NCBI GenBank assembly: GCA_903873805.1
Contig: CAIQQB010000119.1
Span: 1-57,757, forward strand
DNA from: an uncultured Opitutia bacterium
GTDB taxonomy: Bacteria; Verrucomicrobiota; Verrucomicrobiia; Opitutales; Opitutaceae
Direction: 5' to 3'
DNA length: 57,757 bases
The translations under genes and the position numbers were made by a program. Numbering within the stretch: the first letter of the stretch is position 1; the number at the start of each line of letters is the position of its first letter. Positions 17,701-24,428 of this stretch are shown one piece after another. The notes under the pieces are model-generated. The model had not been told where the DNA came from. It made no database searches and saw nothing but the letters and a program-made list of their open reading frames with translations.

Positions 17701-19378
17701 GCTGGCCATGATTGGCCGACGATCCGGAACTGTCGGTGTCGGAGAAAACCAAGCCTCCGCTACTCACGCCGGTGTAGGTGGAAGCAGCCGTCAGCCCCCG
17801 GGCTTTGAAGCTCTCACCCGACGTCAAGCTCCCATTGACAAAGGCCAGATTGCCACCGCCGGACCCGCTTCCGCTCATCACTACGCCGCCGGTAAACGTA
17901 TTGTCGCTCGAAAGACCCCATTGACCGGTGCCGGCCTTGGTGTTGGACGCTGGACTGGTGAATTCACCCCCGATCATCGACGGGGTGACGCCTGCAACAG
18001 CTGGTGCCACACCGTTGCGCACAAAGTTATGCTGATCGATCGCACCCGTGCCGGAGGCGTCGAGGATGCCACCGCGGCTGCCAAGGGTGAAAAGCCGGTC
18101 GCTGGTCGGGGCTTTGCCGGTGTATTCCAAAGTGCCGTTGTCGATCACGAGCGCGGTCGCAGCGGTGGTGCTCGAAACCGCGCCCGGGACTCCGGTCCGG
18201 TTTTGAATCACGGGGCCGTCGGCTTTGGGTTTCGGGACGCTCCAATCATCGGCGACTCTCTGAATCATTTCAGAGACGACCTCATCGTGACTCGGACTGC
18301 CCGCAGCGGCAGCCTGTTGGCGGGACCGGTTGAGTGCATCCAGCTTTTTCTGATCGGCACCGGTGGCTGCGGAACCGATAACTACGGCCGCAGTCACCGC
18401 CGAGCTGTCAAGAGCCAGTGTAGATTGGGGCTCCGGCCGGCTGGGGCGGAGGGCGTAGTTGAACGTAACCGATGAAGCAGGCGACACTCCGGCCGAGTCT
18501 GCTTCCCCCGTGGCGGTTTCCTGCCGCTTAAGCTGCTGCCCGATCTGCGCGAGGGCGCTCTGCATGTTGGTGGCTTCCTGGTTCGCCGAAACGCGACCAG
18601 TGCCGTTGATCACAATCCCCGCCGTGGCATCCGGCGCGTTGCTCGCCGCCCCGCCAAACTGGCCGCGACCCTGGTCCGCCTGAACACCCCCACTGCCGCC
18701 GCGACGACCCCCGCCACCGCCGCCACTTCTGCCCCCACCCGCCTGGCCGCCCGCAGGGAGCCCCGGCCGGGCAAAAGGACTTTGGGTCTGCAAGGAATCC
18801 AGCTCTGCTCCGGCGTATTCGTTGCCGGCATTGGGCGTCGATAGCCCCTGTTCCACCGTCACCGTACCCGCACTGATTGCCACCGGCTTCCCCGCCTCGA
18901 CATTCTGCTGCTCAAGCTCGCGCTGCCGGGCCGACCGGAGCGCGGAACTTCTGACAGTACCGACCGTCGGAATGATGATCGACGAAATCCCCAAAACCAC
19001 CAGACACGCCGCCGCATAAAAGACCACGCGGTGCCAGACCGGACGCTTCCGGCGTACCTGGGCCGCCGGCAGCACGACGGGCTCGGCCACCGCCGCGGCC
19101 GGCGCGCCCGCCACTCCGATCGCCGCCAGCAGTTTCTGCCGCCGCTCGGGCGAAAGCTGCAGCGGCTCCCGGTCCGCCTTCGCAGCCTCGCCGAGCAGGC
19201 CGTGCACGGCCTCGAGCCGCCGCTTGAAGATGGCGAGCTCCGGCTTTTCGGCCGCCAACCGCTCCAGCTCCGCCACTTCAAAGGCCGACGCCTCCCCGAG
19301 CACCCACGCCACCACACGGGCCTCGAGTCCGGGCTCGATCCAGCTTTCCAAATGCGGGTTTTGCGGATCGTCACTCAT
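14753..19378 (-). CDS. Anti-sigma-like / beta-strand-repeat / STN-like / VWA (YfbK-type) membrane protein
   Basis: 1541 residues. Residues 1-100 form a helical, zinc-free anti-sigma-like cytoplasmic domain (ARVVAWVLGEASAFEVAELE). One membrane segment follows (RVVFYAAACLVVLGISSIII, about 118-137). Residues about 270-850 are Gly/Ser/Thr-rich and carry at least three autotransporter-type beta-strand repeats (NTFTGGVVM, NTYTGGTVVNGGT, NSYTGGTVINAGTLQV). Residues about 970-1065 resemble an STN or secretin-like domain (IPELQLRNATLDTVIATVSRL, VSVSLRNLSLSRMLAII). The C-terminal third is a VWA domain of the YfbK type, with MIDAS LLDTSGSMERED near residue 1200 and GGTNLEEAL, LLTDGAANLG. The gene starts by ATGA overlap with the 55-codon ORF behind the sigma factor. 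Its middle (about 16180-18560) is visibly poorer in G+C than both ends. Confidence 0.85.
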   Translation of the reverse strand: MSDDPQNPHLESWIEPGLEARVVAWVLGEASAFEVAELERLAAEKPELAIFKRRLEAVHGLLGEAAKADREPLQLSPERRQKLLAAIGVAGAPAAAVAEPVVLPAAQVRRKRPVWHRVVFYAAACLVVLGISSIIIPTVGTVRSSALRSARQRELEQQNVEAGKPVAISAGTVTVEQGLSTPNAGNEYAGAELDSLQTQSPFARPGLPAGGQAGGGRSGGGGGGRRGGSGGVQADQGRGQFGGAASNAPDATAGIVINGTGRVSANQEATNMQSALAQIGQQLKRQETATGEADSAGVSPASSVTFNYALRPSRPEPQSTLALDSSAVTAAVVIGSAATGADQKKLDALNRSRQQAAAAGSPSHDEVVSEMIQRVADDWSVPKPKADGPVIQNRTGVPGAVSSTTAATALVIDNGTLEYTGKAPTSDRLFTLGSRGGILDASGTGAIDQHNFVRNGVAPAVAGVTPSMIGGEFTSPASNTKAGTGQWGLSSDNTFTGGVVMSGSGSGGGNLAFVNGSLTSGESFKARGLTAASTYTGVSSGGLVFSDTDSSGSSANHGQQAGHEAYVLNGGNLVLGSGSSVNLGVLRSNNGLAPLTGGTGKLVVSNGGSIIVGSLVKTGSGNVSLSGTNTYTGGTVVNGGTYMVGSMNLNQYNNFTGDSRSNSMVASGTATDREVLAQDTLTASGNIVGSGGLVKTDDSVLYLTGNNSYTGGTVINAGTLQVSSDNTLGDVILDGAKRTTDSLGLGSTVDAFTSNARTREVGRLLGDIGLTDNSVQIYAEMNLRGSGVAPVLGTDWKNHDIAGRRAGVTAQDKSAPRVGEYDFSISPDLTPTVTQFEGLVEYGGPSISANGAAPAPAEPVVPQALRLFDRGPPLPTASENNQITQDSTAGGQIAAPVASSPNWSSLHSAFSLSAGGSNTGEQVRLLPTSAPTADPFATPAAVPTGDRVVSQEIQRLPGSASPAQTAHDSVMARKMSEIIIPELQLRNATLDTVIATVSRLAEQNDKSSDAIKGINLILNAPGAKSPTVSVSLRNLSLSRMLAIIARQIGYEVDDSQSDKIILSPAGREAGTQAADLPAAKPKIDPAVEARKKALAEIADAEVKTVSEPVSTFSLHVSDVSFKLAQAALAKGQQPDPASIRPEEFYNAFDYGDPSPVAGEPVACRIEQSAHPVLQQRNLVRIALRVPTMGRDAGQPLRLTVLLDTSGSMEREDRAATVRAAMAALASLLGPNDVVTLIGFARQPRLLAQQLPGSQAGQLVTLTAHLPFEGGTNLEEALKLAGEMAQRQQVPGAQNRIVLLTDGAANLGDANADHLAGQITALRQQGITFDACGVVADGLNDDILEALTRKGDGRYYLLSRPEDADAGFARQLAGAFRPAAENVKVQVRFNPARVASYRLIGFEQNRLKTEDFHNDQVTAAQLAAEEAAVALYQVEVLPQGAGELGDVSVRFRETATGGMVERTWTMIHDPQAPAFDRATPTMQLAGTAALLAEKLHGGAVSGLFQLGELAPTVNALRGRYAQEPRVRDLVTMYGQLRRMTGE

Positions 19379-19542
19379 GGGCGGTCCCTCCGCAGGTGGG
19401 GCGAGGCGATGGATCGGGTCGCGACGCCCTTGTCGCGGTTACCTTGTCCCAAACCGACGCGACGGGGGCGTCGCGTCTCCATTTTGGTCAAGCCGCTCGA
19501 CTGAAATTCATCAGCTGGGTTGATCGTGTTGAAAATATTCAT
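19375..19542 (-). CDS. 55-residue ORF between sigma factor and anti-sigma gene
   Basis: The ORF begins MNIFNTINPADEFQSSGLTK and is preceded by AGGAGG (19552-19557) eight to nine bases before the ATG, the best Shine-Dalgarno site in the operon. It starts 18 bases after the sigma stop, and its stop overlaps the start of the anti-sigma/VWA gene by ATGA. Residues about 20-44 are encoded by a palindromic repeat and are Arg/Gly-rich. The strong ribosome site and coupling suggest that it delivers ribosomes to the next gene or is a small regulator disrupted by the element. No family is recognised. Alternatively the ribosome site could be the relic of an older start of the VWA gene. Confidence 0.6.
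   Translation of the reverse strand: MNIFNTINPADEFQSSGLTKMETRRPRRVGLGQGNRDKGVATRSIASPHLRRDRP
19420..19475. repeat. 18-bp-arm palindromic element inside the 55-codon ORF
   Basis: Arms 19420-19437 and 19458-19475 (core CGCGACGCCC...GTCGCG) pair with two mismatches around a 20-base loop. Read on the minus strand it follows GACCAAAATG, exactly as the element at 14492-14552 does. The two stems differ in sequence, but architecture and flank are alike, which suggests one mobile palindrome family with variable stems. Confidence 0.8.
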
Positions 19543-19560
19543 GATTGGTCCTCCTAGTTT

Positions 19561-20073
19561 TCAGCCGCCGCTACCCTCGACGCCCACGCGGCGCAAACCG
19601 TCCGCAAGCCCCTTGAGCACATGATGGAGCCGGTAACCGACATTGCCCACGCTGAGGCCGGTCATCGCGCTGATCTCCTGATATTTCAAATCCGCCTGGT
19701 ATTTCAGCAGCACGAGCTGGCGGTCCTCCGGCGGCAGCTCGGCCAGCAGCATCCGCACGAGGCCGACGGCCTCCATCCGCCCGAGCGTCTCGGGCGGCGG
19801 CTGGTCGGCGACCGCGCCGCCCTCGCCTTCCAGCGGGGCCTCGCGCCGGTGATCGCGCAGGTGGTTGATCGCGAGGTTGCGCAGGCTCTGGTACAACCAG
19901 GCGCGCGGGTTTTCCACCTGATCCCACACTTGGTGCAGCCGCAGAAACGCCTCCTGTACGAGCTCCTCGGCCACCACCCGCCGGCCCACCAGCCCCAGGG
20001 CAAACCGGAGTAACGCGCTCTCCTCGGCCTCAAACAACGCGGCGAGCGTTGGCGTCGGAGTGGGGCTATTCAT
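19561..20073 (-). CDS. ECF-type RNA polymerase sigma factor
   Basis: 170 residues with a region 2 (LLRFALGLVGRRVVAEELVQEAFLRLHQVW, PRAWLYQSLRNLAINHLRDHRRE) and a region 4 helix-turn-helix (LPPEDRQLVLLKYQADLKYQEISAMTGLSVGNVGYRLHHVLKGL). The linker carries an acidic/proline stretch, as usual for ECF factors. The Met at 20073 is chosen because the sigma fold starts shortly after it; an in-frame ATG at 20151 is possible. Neither has a good ribosome site, whereas a 22-codon ORF just upstream does. It heads the operon with the anti-sigma-like/VWA gene and the giant gene, and an ECF-like promoter lies upstream at 20213-20241. Confidence 0.92.
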   Translation of the reverse strand: MNSPTPTPTLAALFEAEESALLRFALGLVGRRVVAEELVQEAFLRLHQVWDQVENPRAWLYQSLRNLAINHLRDHRREAPLEGEGGAVADQPPPETLGRMEAVGLVRMLLAELPPEDRQLVLLKYQADLKYQEISAMTGLSVGNVGYRLHHVLKGLADGLRRVGVEGSGG

Positions 20074-20107
20074 CGTCAGCGCAATGGGAACCACAGTCTT
20101 CCCTGCC

Positions 20108-20176
20108 TCAGCAGGCTGGGCCGGGACTCGCGGGAAGGCAAGGGGTTCCATGGTGGTGGGGCGGGCGCGGGCGCAT
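20108..20176 (-). CDS. Possible 22-residue leader peptide upstream of the sigma factor
   Basis: An AAGGAG site (20184-20189) lies seven bases before an ATG at 20176, which opens a 22-codon ORF (MRPRPPHHHGTPCLPASPGP...). It ends 34 bases before the sigma start used here. The spacing of the ribosome site is ideal, yet this frame is not the sigma frame. The run of Pro and His codons could slow ribosomes and influence sigma translation. It could also reflect an undetected frameshift joining this start to the sigma gene. Confidence 0.4.
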   Translation of the reverse strand: MRPRPPHHHGTPCLPASPGPAC

Positions 20177-20212
20177 TACTTCTCTCCTTATGACACCCGA
20201 CCCGCCAAAGCC

Positions 20213-20241
20213 TTAGACGATTCTTTGATAACGAAGGTTGC
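20213..20241 (-). promoter_or_regulatory. Candidate ECF-type autoregulatory promoter
   Basis: On the minus strand GCAACC (20236-20241) and CGTCTAA (20213-20219) are separated by 16 bases. This resembles the -35 GGAACC / -10 CGTC pattern of many ECF promoters. Transcription would start near 20205, just ahead of the AAGGAG site and the sigma gene. Confidence 0.5.
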
Positions 20242-20331
20242 CCCCGCACGGGACGCACCCCACCACCTTCCGATTCGAGCCGGTCGAAAGATTCCCAAAC
20301 CTCCAAATTCGAGAAATGGTCCCACGAACAC

Positions 20332-20348
20332 GTCAACCAATAGTTGAC
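20332..20348. promoter_or_regulatory. Dyad GTCAAC-N5-GTTGAC upstream of the sigma operon
   Basis: A perfect inverted repeat with six-base arms lies about 110 bases upstream of the candidate sigma promoter, in the gene-free stretch 20177-20407. It could be an operator, and TTGAC inside it could also serve as a -35 element. Apart from this dyad and the ECF-like promoter I see nothing in that stretch. Confidence 0.4.
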
Positions 20349-20407
20349 ATGTGAGTGACATGGCGGATTGGGGAAAAGCGGGAGCGAGCCCGGCGAACTG
20401 ATCCGAC

Positions 20408-21421
20408 TTAGAGTCCGAAAAGTTGCTGAAGCACGACCGCCAGATCTTTGCCGGGCACGGCCCGGCCGTCCCGCCGGATCACAATGGACTTGCAGGGGCA
20501 GGACGCCAAAAGGGCGTCGTCGGACTCGACTATCCGCACTTCGTTCCGGGTGTAGCCGGCCATGTCGGCGGCCGCCAACGGCGTCCAGCAGAATGGCAGC
20601 CCGGTCCAGTTGCAGGCGATTTCCCAACCGGCCACCGGAGTGATGGGAATGGTGGTGAGCAGCGACGGATAACGGCGGGGGAAGTCGGGCACCGCGGCGG
20701 TGGCAATGCGCAGGCGCACGGCGGGACGGAGCTGCGCAAAATAATCCTTAAAATCATCCACCCGGTGGGCCCGGAATGCGCCCAGAAATTCCAGCGGATC
20801 AAAGCCCATCAGATTCAGCCCGTTCCAGAGGCCGTGGTCATTGGCGCTGCCGAACTTCTGCGCGTCGTACCAGGGCGCAAATGCATCGGTCACGCGCAGG
20901 CCGATCTCGAAATGGAGGTGCGCCCGTTCCTTCGGAATGCCGTCGCCGCCCTCGCTCCGGCCCATGACCGCGATGATTTGCCCGTGCACCACCGGCATGC
21001 CGGGTTTCAGGCCGGTCGCCACCGCTTGAAGATGGGCATAGAGCGAGTAAACCGCCGGACTCGCGGCCGGATGTTCCAGCACGACATAGCGGCCGTAATT
21101 GCTGTCCGCGGCGCGATCGTTGACGTAGCGGACCACGCCATCCATGAAGGCGAAAATTTTGTCCGCGGGCTCGCCCGCCGCGTCGCGGGTGACCGGCTTG
21201 AGGTCAATTCCCTCGTGAAACTGTTTGCCGTCCTCGCGCACGCAGCCGAAGCCGCCCGAGGCGGGATCGCCGGAGGCGGTCGCCTGAAGATAATCGGCCG
21301 ACGATCGGCCCAGCAGCCAGGCCGGGTTGGGTGTGGGCCAGTCAAGTTGGAGCCGGCCCGCCGCCCCCGCCAGCCCGGCGAGGAGGACAAAAGCCCACCC
21401 GCCTGCCAGTCGCCGCCTCAT
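20408..21421 (-). CDS. Secreted M23/LytM-family metallopeptidase
   Basis: 337 residues with a cleavable signal (AGGWAFVLLAGLAGAAG). The zinc ligands of the LytM fold are intact: His69 and Asp73 in HEGIDL, and HLHFEI at 168-173, with SLYAHL between. Members of this family cut peptidoglycan cross-bridges or act as activators in the periplasm. About 150 residues beyond the LytM core have no recognisable domain. The start overlaps the stop of the upstream lipoprotein gene (ATGA), so the two are made together. Confidence 0.9.
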   Translation of the reverse strand: MRRRLAGGWAFVLLAGLAGAAGRLQLDWPTPNPAWLLGRSSADYLQATASGDPASGGFGCVREDGKQFHEGIDLKPVTRDAAGEPADKIFAFMDGVVRYVNDRAADSNYGRYVVLEHPAASPAVYSLYAHLQAVATGLKPGMPVVHGQIIAVMGRSEGGDGIPKERAHLHFEIGLRVTDAFAPWYDAQKFGSANDHGLWNGLNLMGFDPLEFLGAFRAHRVDDFKDYFAQLRPAVRLRIATAAVPDFPRRYPSLLTTIPITPVAGWEIACNWTGLPFCWTPLAAADMAGYTRNEVRIVESDDALLASCPCKSIVIRRDGRAVPGKDLAVVLQQLFGL

Positions 21422-21930
21422 CCTTTCTTCAGTTCCTTGTCAATCGACTCGCAAGTCTTATTGATGTTTTTCACCAGCTCAGCGAGACCGGAGTCCGCCA
21501 GCTCGACATACATTGCGATGCTGCCATTGCCGATCGGGCCGGTGACCTTCAGCACGCCCACCGCGTCCCCGTTGATCCGCAGGACCAGCCGCCGGCCAAT
21601 GTTCTGGGTGGTGATCTGATACAGGGCCCGCGCGGCGTCGCTCCGGAGATGGAACACCAGGTAGAGCGCATCACCCGTTTTCCCGATGTTCACCGCCCCG
21701 ATGTCGGTTTCCATCAGCACCGGATCCGTGCCAGTCGCCACCCGCAGGCCGCTGAGCGGCAGGGGTTCCGCGGCATTCGGGTCGCCATTGGGCGTTTCCA
21801 AATAGAACCGGCACAATACCGGGTTGTAATCCAGTTTCTTCGAGGAGGTGCCGATCGTGTTGCAGGCGGCGAGGACCAGCAAAGTGAGGAGTCCAAGCAG
21901 GGGAAAAATAAATTTTTGGATACGGTTCAT
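21418..21930 (-). CDS. Lipoprotein with a SecD head-domain-like segment
   Basis: 170 residues with lipobox LVLAAC (Cys23). The part ALYQITTQNIGRRLVLRING followed by GVLKVTGPIGNGSIAMYVE resembles the periplasmic head domain of SecD/SecDF (pattern T-x-x-N-x-G-R-x-L-x-x-x-x-x-G). No SecD membrane region is present, so it is a stand-alone periplasmic module. It is translationally coupled to the LytM peptidase downstream. A role in the cell envelope is likely; the partner is unknown. Confidence 0.75.
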   Translation of the reverse strand: MNRIQKFIFPLLGLLTLLVLAACNTIGTSSKKLDYNPVLCRFYLETPNGDPNAAEPLPLSGLRVATGTDPVLMETDIGAVNIGKTGDALYLVFHLRSDAARALYQITTQNIGRRLVLRINGDAVGVLKVTGPIGNGSIAMYVELADSGLAELVKNINKTCESIDKELKKG

Positions 21931-22133
21931 GATGGGGAGTCGGAATTGCCCGCCGGAACAATCGCCGGCGAAGAATGGCCCCCCAGCTTCGGCGGTTTCG
22001 CGGAAGAATGCAAGGGCTGTCGGCGAAGTGGCCGGATCCCATCGCTAGCTCCAGCACCGCATCCCCCGCGCCATTCCGTACCGACGCCCTCCCTGCGGGT
22101 GTGCCAATCGGGGGGGGACCGCCCCGGGTGGTC

Positions 22134-23333
22134 TCAGCCCGGTTCGCCGGAACCACGGCCCGCTGCCGGCGAAGTGAACACACCCAGCAGTTCCACCCCG
22201 ACGGCATCCGCCAGCAGGCGTCCGCGCGGGGTCAGTTGGAGAATTCCGCCCGATTCCTCCGCTAGCTCCCCGTCGACCAGCCGTTCGACCGCCGCCTGCA
22301 CCGCCGGCCAGGGCGCCCCGGGAAAACGCCGGCGGACGTCCGGCAGGTCGACCCCGGCGTTCATCCGGAGGCCGAACACGAGGGCGTCCTCGACCAGAAG
22401 TGCGGGTGTGAGCGCCACCCGCTCCTCCCCCATCCGCTCACCCTGCGCCACCCCGGCCAGCCACCGGTCGAGGTCGGACGGATTCTGTCCGCGCCAGCCC
22501 GCGTGCTGCGACGCCGCGGAGGGTCCGAGCCCGATCCACTCGTGCATCCGCCAAGTGTCGAGGTTGTGGCGGCAGGCGTGACCGGGCCGGGCGAAGTTGG
22601 AAATCTCATACTGCGCATAACCCGCCGCCTCCAGCCGCGCCCAGGTGGCCTCATACAGGTTCGCCTCCAGCGCCGGATCCAGCCGCACCTTGCCCTGAGA
22701 AAGTTTCACCCAGAGCTTGGTGTCCTCCTCAAAGGTGAGGCAATAGGTCGAAAGGTGGTCCGGCGCCAGCGCCAGTGCCTCGCCAAGATCGGCCTGCCAG
22801 GCCGCCTCGTCCTGCCCCGGCAGGGCAAACATGAGGTCCACGTTCACGCTTGGAAAGCCGGCCGCCCGGATGCGGTCGTACGCACGGAAGATCTGCTCCC
22901 GGGAATGCTGCCGGCCCAACGCCTCCAGCAGTTCCGGCCGGAAGCTCTGCGCCCCAAGCGAAATCCGCGTCACCCCGATCTCGCGCAGCACCGCCAGCCG
23001 CGCCTCGGTCGCGGAGGCCGGGGTGATTTCCACCGTCCATTCTACTGCCCGGCCGCCGAGGCGGGCCCGGACGGTTTCACCCAGCCGCCGCAAATCCGGC
23101 GGCGGCAGCAGCCCCGGCGTGCCCCCGCCCCAAAATACCGTCGTGACCGGCGACTGCCAGCCGACCAGCCCGGCCTCCGCCGCGACGCCGTCCAGGAACC
23201 GGCGGATGCCCTCCGCCGTCGGCTCCGTCTGGTAAAACGCGCAAAAATCGCACGTGCTCGCGCAGAACGGCACGTGAGCGTACAGCCCCAGCGGCGCGGG
23301 TGGTTCGGCGGGCGGCGGCGCGATTTCGCTCAT
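22134..23333 (-). CDS. hemW: HemW-like radical SAM protein (coproporphyrinogen dehydrogenase family)
   Basis: 399 residues from the Met at 23333. The radical SAM cluster motif is CASTCDFC within YAHVPFCASTCDFCAFYQTE. Further family marks are TVFWGGGTPGLL, EITPASATEARL, RISLGAQSF, GFPSVNVDLMFALPGQ, HLSTYCLTFEEDT and AQYEISNFARPGHACRHNL. HemW proteins bind heme and SAM and are thought to act in heme trafficking, rather than being true HemN oxidases. The longer open frame upstream is read-through of a high-GC antisense frame. The gene is divergent from the lipoprotein gene at 23391. Confidence 0.93.
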   Translation of the reverse strand: MSEIAPPPAEPPAPLGLYAHVPFCASTCDFCAFYQTEPTAEGIRRFLDGVAAEAGLVGWQSPVTTVFWGGGTPGLLPPPDLRRLGETVRARLGGRAVEWTVEITPASATEARLAVLREIGVTRISLGAQSFRPELLEALGRQHSREQIFRAYDRIRAAGFPSVNVDLMFALPGQDEAAWQADLGEALALAPDHLSTYCLTFEEDTKLWVKLSQGKVRLDPALEANLYEATWARLEAAGYAQYEISNFARPGHACRHNLDTWRMHEWIGLGPSAASQHAGWRGQNPSDLDRWLAGVAQGERMGEERVALTPALLVEDALVFGLRMNAGVDLPDVRRRFPGAPWPAVQAAVERLVDGELAEESGGILQLTPRGRLLADAVGVELLGVFTSPAAGRGSGEPG

Positions 23334-23390
23334 TGCCAAGCTCCGGGGTTTGTGTTGCGGTGACGCGTGCGTTTTATTTTCAAAAACCCA

Positions 23391-24308
23391 ATGCAAAACA
23401 ACCGCTTCTCCCACGCGAGCCGAATCCTTGCCGTCGCCGCCACCGGGCTCGGCCTGCTGCTCGCCGGCTGCGGCACCGCCATCACCAACCTCACCCCCGC
23501 CGCGCTGCCCCAGAACCCCTCGCAGATCTACACCCTCTCCGCCCGCGTCACGCCCCAGGCCGCGACCATCGTTCCCGGCTCCTTGGTGGTCCACATCGTC
23601 ATCGACGGTCAGGACCATCAAATGACCCGGAGCGAGCTCGGCGAAGGCATCTACACCTACGATCATCAGGCGGCCGCGGGCAGCAGCGAGCTCAAGTACT
23701 ACATTTTGGCCGACTACGACACCAAGGGTCCGGGCGGCGTGCTCACCCATCAGGAGGACTTCATCGAAACCCAGCACGCCAGCATTTCCGGCCGTTACAT
23801 CCTGCAACTCGAGACCAACCGCGGCCCCGTCGGCGCCCCCATTGGTGTGATCGGCCGCGGCTTCACGGCCCAGGACGTCGTCTATGTCGGTCCTTCGCCC
23901 GCCCGAACCGTGTTCGAGTCGGCCAACGCCCTGAGCTTCTACGTGCCGGCGCTGGAAGGCGGCCGCAATTACGAGGTCCAGCTCGTCAACCCCACCGGCA
24001 GCACCTTTGCCGGCACCTTCCGGGTTGACGCCTCCAGCGTGAACGTCTCCCCCGCCGCGCTGACGCTCCGGCAGGGCGAGACCCAGCCGCTGACCTTCAA
24101 CCTCGCCACCCCCGCCACGGCTGGCGGCGTGCTCCTCGATGTCACCACCGACGCCGCCGAGAGCGTGATCATGCCCGAGGTGATGGTCCCGGCCGGCAGT
24201 TCCCGCGTCACGGTCAACGTCACGGGCGGCAAGCCCGGCAGCGGCAGCCTCTTCCTCAAGGGTTTCGGTTCCGGCGAAGTCGTCGTGCCGGTCACGGTGA
24301 CGAAGTAG
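23391..24308 (+). CDS. Lipoprotein with an IPT/TIG-like domain
   Basis: 305 residues from the Met at 23391. The lipobox is LLLAGC with Cys27. The central segment GPVGAPIGVIGRGFTAQDVVYVG...YEVQLVNPTGS fits an IPT/TIG immunoglobulin-like fold. The C-terminal part (VSPAALTLRQGETQPLTFNLATPATAGGV) looks like a second beta-sandwich. A Met at 23367 is an alternative start. It is probably an outer-membrane-attached structural or adhesive protein. The gene for a beta-barrel protein follows 120 bases downstream. Confidence 0.78.
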   Translation: MQNNRFSHASRILAVAATGLGLLLAGCGTAITNLTPAALPQNPSQIYTLSARVTPQAATIVPGSLVVHIVIDGQDHQMTRSELGEGIYTYDHQAAAGSSELKYYILADYDTKGPGGVLTHQEDFIETQHASISGRYILQLETNRGPVGAPIGVIGRGFTAQDVVYVGPSPARTVFESANALSFYVPALEGGRNYEVQLVNPTGSTFAGTFRVDASSVNVSPAALTLRQGETQPLTFNLATPATAGGVLLDVTTDAAESVIMPEVMVPAGSSRVTVNVTGGKPGSGSLFLKGFGSGEVVVPVTVTK

Positions 24309-24428
24309 GCCGATTCTGGTTTTTTCACTTTTCCCAAGGCATTTGCACGCCCGGATTCCCCAATCCCGGACCCCGCCGTCAGGTTGCCACCGCCCGTCGC
24401 GCTTTTCCTCCACCCCGCCCCCACCACC

